From contig JAWXCI010000017.1 of assembly GCA_034408895.1 (NCBI GenBank), positions 1-29,971 of the forward strand: a stretch of 29,971 bases of DNA, read 5' to 3'. A program made the position numbers and the translations under genes. Shown one piece after another: positions 25,448 to 29,971 of this stretch. This stretch comes from UBA4660 sp034408895 (GTDB lineage: Bacteria > Bacteroidota > Bacteroidia > Flavobacteriales_D > Sanyastnellaceae). The stretch's first letter is position 1. Every line of letters begins with the position of its first letter. The notes beneath the pieces were generated by a model. The model was not told the DNA's origin and did not search any database. It worked only from the letters and a program-made list of their open reading frames with translations.

Positions 25448-27355
25448 ATGAGTGACGCCATAAAACACGAGTGCGGCATTGCACTCCTCCGGCTGAAGCA
25501 ACCGCTTCACTTCTACACCGAAAAATACGGGACAAGTTTTTACGGCCTCAACAAAATGTATTTGTTGATGGAGAAAGAACACAACCGCGGGCAGGATGGA
25601 GCCGGCCTTGCGAATGTAAAACTGGATGTTGCCCCCGGAAAAAAATACATTTCGCGCATTCGATCTAACGATCAGCAGGCTATCCGCGATGTGTTTTCTA
25701 AAGTGATGAACCGGTTTTCTGATCTGGAAAAACACCACCCCGAAAAATTAAAAGACCCCTATTTCCTCAAGGACAATTACGCCTTTACCGGGGAAGTATT
25801 CCTGGGTCATTTGCGCTACGGAACTTTTGGTGGTGACGGAATTGAAAATTGCCATCCTTTCCTGAGGCAAAACAATTGGATGACCCGCAACCTGGTGCTG
25901 GCCGGCAATTTCAACATGACTAATGTGGACGAGTTGTTTGCTAAGCTTATCGAGTTGGGCCAGCATCCCAAGGAAATGGCGGACACGGTTACAGTAATGG
26001 AAAAAATCGGACACTTTCTGGATGAAGAGAACCAGGAACTTTTTGAATACTACAAAAAACAAGGCTACAACAACCAACAGATTACAGAGCGCATTGCAAA
26101 ACACCTGGACGTTCAGCGGGTGCTTGCACGATCAACACGCGACTTTGATGGGGGATACGCCATGACAGGAATGTTTGGCCACGGTGACGCATTTGTGCTG
26201 CGCGACCCGAATGGCATTCGTCCGGCCTATTGGTACGAGGATGATGAAGTGTGTGTGGTGGCCAGTGAGCGCCCACCCATCCAAACTACTTTCAATGTCC
26301 CACTGGAAAAAATTAATGAACTCGAACCGGGTTGTGCCTACATCATAAAAAAGGACGGAAGCACAGCGGTGAAAAAAATCAGCGAACCGAAAGAGAAGAA
26401 ATCATGTTCGTTCGAGCGCATTTATTTCTCGCGCGGCAATGATTCTGACATTTACAAAGAGCGACAGAAATTGGGGCAAAACGTTGTGCCTGCCATTCTC
26501 AAATCCGTGAACTTCGATTTGGAGAACACCGTTTTCTCCTTCATTCCCAACACCGCAGAAACCGCATTTTACGGAATGATAAAAGCGATTGAAGATTTTC
26601 TGAACGATAAAAAAATCGAAGAAGTCGCTGCGCTTTCTGCTGCTGGAAAAATCACCCACGAACAACTGGAGTTGATTATCCGTAAGCGGGCACGTATAGA
26701 AAAAATTGCTATCAAGGATGTGAAGCTTCGCACATTTATTACCCAGGACAAGGCCCGCAATGAAATGGTGGCGCACGTTTATGATGTAACTCACGGAGCG
26801 GTGCGCAGAGGCGTGGATAATCTTGTGGTGATTGACGATTCGATTGTGCGTGGCACCACATTGAAACGCTCTATCATTAAAATGCTGGACAGGCTGGGCC
26901 CGAAAAAAATACTGGTTATCTCCAGCGCACCCCAAATTCGTTATCCCGATTGTTACGGAATTGACATGGCGCGCCTGGGCGACTTCATCGCGTTTCAGGC
27001 CACAGTGAAATTGCTGGAAGAACGAGGCATGAAAAGCTTAATGGATGTGGTGTACAAAAAATGTATGGACCAAAAAGATGCCCCGAAAGAACATGTGCGC
27101 AACTACGTGAAAGAAATCTATGAGCCATTTACTGCGGAAGAAATTTCTAAGAAAATTGCCCAACTAGTGACACCCGAAGGCATTGGCTCAAAGGTGGAAA
27201 TCATCTTTCAAACCATCGAAGGACTTCATGATGCCTGCCCAAACCATACAGGCGACTGGTACTTCACCGGAAATTATCCCACACCGGGAGGCAACAAAGT
27301 GGTGAACCGCGCTTTCATAAATTTCATGGAAGGGAAAACCGGAAGAGCGTATTGA
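25448..27355 (+). CDS. purF: Amidophosphoribosyltransferase-like protein, long Bacteroidota form
   Basis: Transfers glutamine-derived ammonia to PRPP in the first step of purine synthesis. The 635-residue product has the N-terminal nucleophile Cys9 in KHECGIALLRL, implying removal of an 8-residue propeptide, then NRGQDGAG and GHLRYGTFG of the class II glutaminase. The PRPP-binding signature LVVIDDSIVRGTTLKRS is in the C-terminal half. It is about 150 residues longer than classical PurF; the extra sequence is in a lysine-rich middle region (~390-440, EDFLNDKKIEEVAAL) and in the C-terminus. This long form is common in Bacteroidota, often beside or instead of the classical one, so it could be a paralogue with a modified role. 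No Fe-S ligand cluster is obvious. It is convergent with the TlpA-like gene. Confidence 0.85.
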   Translation: MSDAIKHECGIALLRLKQPLHFYTEKYGTSFYGLNKMYLLMEKEHNRGQDGAGLANVKLDVAPGKKYISRIRSNDQQAIRDVFSKVMNRFSDLEKHHPEKLKDPYFLKDNYAFTGEVFLGHLRYGTFGGDGIENCHPFLRQNNWMTRNLVLAGNFNMTNVDELFAKLIELGQHPKEMADTVTVMEKIGHFLDEENQELFEYYKKQGYNNQQITERIAKHLDVQRVLARSTRDFDGGYAMTGMFGHGDAFVLRDPNGIRPAYWYEDDEVCVVASERPPIQTTFNVPLEKINELEPGCAYIIKKDGSTAVKKISEPKEKKSCSFERIYFSRGNDSDIYKERQKLGQNVVPAILKSVNFDLENTVFSFIPNTAETAFYGMIKAIEDFLNDKKIEEVAALSAAGKITHEQLELIIRKRARIEKIAIKDVKLRTFITQDKARNEMVAHVYDVTHGAVRRGVDNLVVIDDSIVRGTTLKRSIIKMLDRLGPKKILVISSAPQIRYPDCYGIDMARLGDFIAFQATVKLLEERGMKSLMDVVYKKCMDQKDAPKEHVRNYVKEIYEPFTAEEISKKIAQLVTPEGIGSKVEIIFQTIEGLHDACPNHTGDWYFTGNYPTPGGNKVVNRAFINFMEGKTGRAY

Positions 27356-27365
27356 TGGATGTTCG

Positions 27366-28817
27366 CTACTTAAGGTGGGCATCCAGATAGGTCTTCACGT
27401 CTGCCATTCCTTTTGTGGTCTTAAACACAATTGTTTTGTTTGAATCAAGCAGGATAAAAACAGGAGTGCGCACCACGAAATAATCCTTTGCTACTTTCGA
27501 ATCCCATTGCTCGAACCCGCACACATGCGGGAAATTGAATTTGCGGTCGGACACTGCCTTGGTCCACATGCCGCGGTCTTTATCTACCGAGACTCCAAGT
27601 ATTTCAAATCCTTTTTTGTGATAGAGATCGTACACCGCTTTTATATTGACCGCATCCTCGCTGCAATGCTGACACCAGCTCGACCAAAACATCACGAGGG
27701 TGAATTTATTTTTTGATACGAGTGAATACAAATCGCTGGTGCCGCCACCCAGCAAGGGCATTTTTATGTTGGGAGGAACCTGTCCCACCTGCGAATTGCG
27801 TATTCCCTGCGAACGCGCCTTGAGGGTTTGACTCAATTCGGCACCGCATCCATCGCCAAAAATGTAGTTGTCCAGAAGATAGCGGCAAATGCCTTCGTAC
27901 TTGGTTTGGCTGAACCCATCCAGCATAGAGTAAAGAGTGGATTCAAGAATTTTTTCGTTGCCTTTGGCTTTTTCCACAATGATATCAATGCAAGAAATCA
28001 GTCCCTCTTCAGTGGCTTCCCCGAAGTGCTGGAAGAAGGTTTGTGAATGTTCGTGAATTACCCTGGTGCGCAACAGCGATTCGTCAGTGAAGTCAAGGTG
28101 GTCCCAAAATTTTTTCTTGTCGCTTTTGTAAGGTTCCTGTTTCCAGGTGAGGAGTTTGGCGAGAAAAGTTCCGGGATATTCCTGAATGATTTGCCCCCTC
28201 AGTTCCTGTAGTTTTTTTTCTTCGTCTGAAATGGGCATATCGTACTCACTTTTTATTTCTGTTTTGGAGCGCTTCTTTTTCAGATCAAGAATTTTGTGGT
28301 CGAAAATGGCTTCCTGTATGTGATACTTCGCAAGGCCTTGGTTCTCCTTTGATTGAACACTGAACAGAGCACCTTCGAACTTGGGCGAATTGAAACCAAC
28401 AGTCACTTCCGCTTCGTCAGGATTGAGCAGGATGGGATGCGTATTCTCTTCCGTTCCGGACAAGGCCAGCATGTAAACACCCCGGCTGTATTCGCGCTCC
28501 GGGAAAATGCAAACTCCCTTTTCCACCGACACGCTGTCCAGCGGATAACGGAATTTTCCTTCTGTTTCATAAAGCACCATTATTCCGTAAGGGTTGAGGT
28601 ATTTCAACTGAACAACCAGTTTTATTGGTCCTCTCTTGTCTCCCCTGTTGGCATCGTTAATACCATTGGTAAACGCAATAGGCCCGGCAATGGCCGTGGA
28701 GTCTGATGCCACAGCAGGTGTGGTGGCAGATGGTTTTGGTTCACCCGAATTGCATGATGTAAACAGAACACCAAACAAGGCAATGCACGAAATGAGGGAA
28801 GCGGTAGTTGTTTTCAT
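27366..28817 (-). CDS. TlpA-like thiol-disulfide oxidoreductase lipoprotein
   Basis: A 483-residue lipoprotein with lipobox Cys22 (VLFTSC) followed by a Ser/Thr/Pro linker. Residues ~65-160 resemble the DUF4369-like N-terminal domain of Bacteroidota TlpA proteins (ILLNPDEAEVTVGF), then a charged helical region (~165-330). The C-terminal thioredoxin domain (~345-483) carries the redox pair Cys382-Gln-His-Cys385 in MFWSSWCQHC, and the cis-Pro motif RTPVFILLD. It would act in the periplasm, reducing or maintaining disulfides, or in extracytoplasmic stress. The ATG at 28817 is used; a TTG one codon earlier is the only longer option. Upstream is the gene-poor accessory edge. Confidence 0.88.
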   Translation of the reverse strand: MKTTTASLISCIALFGVLFTSCNSGEPKPSATTPAVASDSTAIAGPIAFTNGINDANRGDKRGPIKLVVQLKYLNPYGIMVLYETEGKFRYPLDSVSVEKGVCIFPEREYSRGVYMLALSGTEENTHPILLNPDEAEVTVGFNSPKFEGALFSVQSKENQGLAKYHIQEAIFDHKILDLKKKRSKTEIKSEYDMPISDEEKKLQELRGQIIQEYPGTFLAKLLTWKQEPYKSDKKKFWDHLDFTDESLLRTRVIHEHSQTFFQHFGEATEEGLISCIDIIVEKAKGNEKILESTLYSMLDGFSQTKYEGICRYLLDNYIFGDGCGAELSQTLKARSQGIRNSQVGQVPPNIKMPLLGGGTSDLYSLVSKNKFTLVMFWSSWCQHCSEDAVNIKAVYDLYHKKGFEILGVSVDKDRGMWTKAVSDRKFNFPHVCGFEQWDSKVAKDYFVVRTPVFILLDSNKTIVFKTTKGMADVKTYLDAHLK

Positions 28818-29135
28818 CAACGTAATTTATGGCAAGATGCAAACTTATACCGGGCTGGCATTTCCGTTCCCCATTGGAAGCAGACCTTACGTCCTGAAAC
28901 GGCCACCACATATTCATTCAATACCTCGTGCCTGCAAGAGCGGGCGGATATTTCGGTCAACAATAAAAAAAAGGTGAACGCCCCCGCGATTTTCCTGGTG
29001 CCTGAGAAACATCGCACCGAAAAAGGGGAAGTTGTTTCACTCAAAAAAACCTGTAGCATTATGAATCCAAATTTTCCAGTACACATAGAAATGAAAGGTG
29101 GCGGACAAGGCCTCTGGATTTTTAACGACAAATGA
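28758..29135 (+). other. Stop-free frame without start codon, possible gene remnant
   Basis: One plus-strand frame stays open from 28758 to a TGA at 29133-29135, but has no ATG before 29064 and its first ~60 bases overlap the start of the TlpA-like gene. From ~28820 the predicted text (RNLWQDANLYRAGISVPHWK ... then SLKKTCSIMNPNFPVHIEMK) has a protein-like composition, unlike the opposite strand. A good terminator (29222-29252) follows on the same strand with no other gene to serve. It may be the 3' stub of a gene cut by rearrangement near the recombinase. I do not recognise it, and it may be chance. Confidence 0.25.
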
Positions 29136-29163
29136 CACTTCTCAACTGAAAGAGAGTTTCCCG

Positions 29164-29185
29164 CTGCGGGGCTGATAACCCGCAG
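29164..29185. other. Strong 7-bp GC hairpin near the accessory boundary
   Basis: CTGCGGG pairs perfectly with CCCGCAG across the 8-nt loop GCTGATAA. No T-run follows. Together with the terminator 37 bp downstream it could belong to a small transcript; no RNA family is recognised. Confidence 0.4.
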
Positions 29186-29221
29186 TATCTCGAGGATTAG
29201 TTGGTTTTTGTTTGGTTTAGG

Positions 29222-29252
29222 AAAAGCCGCTCAAGTTTGGGCGGCTTTTTTT
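29222..29252 (+). terminator. Rho-independent terminator
   Basis: AAAGCCGC and GCGGCTTT form a stem around TCAAGTTTGG, followed by a long T-run on the plus strand. The reverse direction has only four T residues, so the plus orientation is favoured. It serves no recognised gene, which points to an unrecognised gene or RNA upstream. Confidence 0.75.
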
Positions 29253-29570
29253 ATTGTGTTTTGACTTTCTGATGTACATAGCGGCTCGCAGATTTGGGAT
29301 GGGCGGGCATTTCAGTTCTGTCGTGAGTTACAACCATTATTATGTCGTCCGTTACTGTCATTTGTTGAGTGCTTTTTTGTCTGGCTAGTGTGTCGGGTAT
29401 TATATATTTTTTGAAGCGTTGGAAATTTTTAAAAGCACTTTTTCTCTTGGATGGAATAAAATATTCTCTCTTGCAAGCTTTGCTCCATGGGCTGGCTTGT
29501 AGGGGTTTTTAAGAGTGTGTTTTTTTGTGCTGTGGAAAATATTTCGTCAAGTTCTTACTCATTTCAAATC
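29253..29570. other. Gene-free AT-rich stretch before the recombinase
   Basis: No coding sequence, tRNA or clear promoter is recognised. It is AT-rich compared with the rest of the window, consistent with the edge of an acquired element. Confidence 0.4.
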
Positions 29571-29607
29571 TGTCCGTAAATTTGTCCGTGTCCGTAAAAA
29601 TGTCCGC
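29571..29607. repeat. Tandem TGTCCGT boxes directly upstream of the recombinase gene
   Basis: TGTCCGTAAATTTGTCCG (29571-29588) is followed at once by TGTCCGTAAAAATGTCCG (29589-29606), 16 of 18 identical. The TGTCCG core starts at 29571, 29583, 29589 and 29601. The array ends 4 bp before the recombinase ATG. An inverted copy ACGGACA lies inside the gene at 29860-29866. It may be a set of recombinase arm sites or an operator. Confidence 0.75.
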
Positions 29608-29610
29608 AAT

Positions 29611-29971
29611 ATGATAAATGTCAAATTTTACCTTGATAAAGCTGATAAAAGCAAGCAGTTCCCCATTCACCTTGTAATGAGGAAGAAGGATGTCCAAATA
29701 AAAGTGTCCACTGGTGAAAAGATAAAGAAGAAGGACTGGGATAATCAAAACCAAGCCGTGAAAGACGGTGAATATCGCCACAAGTCCATAAACAAATTCT
29801 TGTCTTTCTTGAAACAAGAAGTTGAGAAACATTTAGAAACCGCTCCTCATAGTCAACTAACGGACAAGCGACTTAAAGAAAAAATTCAGTCACTTGTTAA
29901 CGGTAAAAAAGTCAACACAAGTGTGAATGTTGTCTGCGAAGATGAAACTTATTACAAGGGCAAAGACAAAA
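29611..29971 (+). CDS. Tyrosine recombinase (phage integrase family), N-terminal part, cut by window end
   Basis: The frame from ATG 29611 is open to the last base (120 codons). The product begins MINVKFYLDKADKSKQFPIH, followed by VQIKVSTGEKIKKKDWDNQN, the usual N-terminal arm-binding domain of Bacteroidota tyrosine recombinases (strand-forming FxLxK, then TGxKI and W-D). Lys-rich helices follow (KSINKFLSFLKQEVEKHLE), as in the SAM-like core-binding region. The catalytic R-H-R-Y domain lies beyond the window. The gene marks the edge of an integrative element or genomic island. Translation is probably controlled by the tandem TGTCCGT boxes just upstream. Confidence 0.8.
   Translation, partial: MINVKFYLDKADKSKQFPIHLVMRKKDVQIKVSTGEKIKKKDWDNQNQAVKDGEYRHKSINKFLSFLKQEVEKHLETAPHSQLTDKRLKEKIQSLVNGKKVNTSVNVVCEDETYYKGKDK

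Noticed and set aside
28817..29131. Minus-strand open frame of ~104 codons upstream of the TlpA-like gene
   Set aside because: Composition is rich in Cys, Ser and Arg with no recognisable domain, and its stop overlaps the TlpA-like start; it looks like the shadow of the opposite frame.
29164..29200. tRNA-Ile anticodon arm or TPP riboswitch
   Set aside because: The GCTGATAA loop resembles an Ile anticodon loop and a thi-box fragment, but there is no acceptor stem, T-arm or CCA, the loop is 8 nt, and the remaining riboswitch motifs are absent.

Overview
The window looks like the chromosome of a Bacteroidota bacterium of moderate GC content, probably a marine or freshwater member near Flavobacteriales or Chitinophagales. 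The evidence is a SusC/SusD pair, TonB-dependent receptors with a carboxypeptidase-regulatory-like N-terminus, the long Bacteroidota form of amidophosphoribosyltransferase, secreted proteins with GCTDxxACNYDP repeats, and promoter-like TAnnTTTG boxes with little Shine-Dalgarno sequence. No ribosomal RNA, tRNA or CRISPR array was recognised.

Layout. 1-2959: the 3' end of a Cys-rich repeat protein, then a secreted S8 peptidase-like protein; both end in dockerin-like calcium-loop pairs. 3095-4905: NAD kinase, a 59-residue lipoprotein and an overlapping SprT-like metalloprotease. 5113-7650: a 40-residue membrane protein followed 6 bp later by a TonB-dependent receptor. 7654-10208: an inverted-repeat intergenic element, a biotin carrier protein (minus strand), then hemW and a cyclase-family hydrolase overlapping by 4 bp. 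10283-14943: susD and susC on the minus strand behind a gene-free stretch of about 760 bp. 15707-20054: acpP, fabF, rnc, a YjbR-family gene, a Bacteroidota-type hypothetical gene and rsmI, all on the plus strand. 20065-23905 (minus): a lipoprotein gene, a DUF5522 gene and urocanate hydratase (hutU). 23936-28817: a PLP-dependent deaminase/desulfhydrase, a frameshifted AbiEii-like remnant, long-form purF, and a TlpA-like lipoprotein. 28818-29971: an accessory edge with hairpins, tandem TGTCCGT boxes and the start of a tyrosine recombinase that runs off the window.

The most unusual signal is in hutU. Its reading frame is interrupted, without any stop codon, by a 566-bp element (20805-21370) that encodes a DUF559 (Vsr-like/PD-(D/E)XK) nuclease domain. 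Each end carries two palindromic repeat units of the CCTCACCCC...CTCTCCAAAGGAGAG type, and the two ends are inverted relative to each other. A lone copy of the same repeat forms the last 11 residues and the stop codon of the adjacent DUF5522 gene. This suggests a palindromic repeat family that tolerates in-frame insertion into genes, with a DUF559 nuclease as its possible mobiliser. That role is inference.

Most other genes are ordinary housekeeping: acpP-fabF for fatty acid synthesis, rnc and rsmI for RNA metabolism, nadK for NADP supply, purF for purines and hemW for heme delivery.
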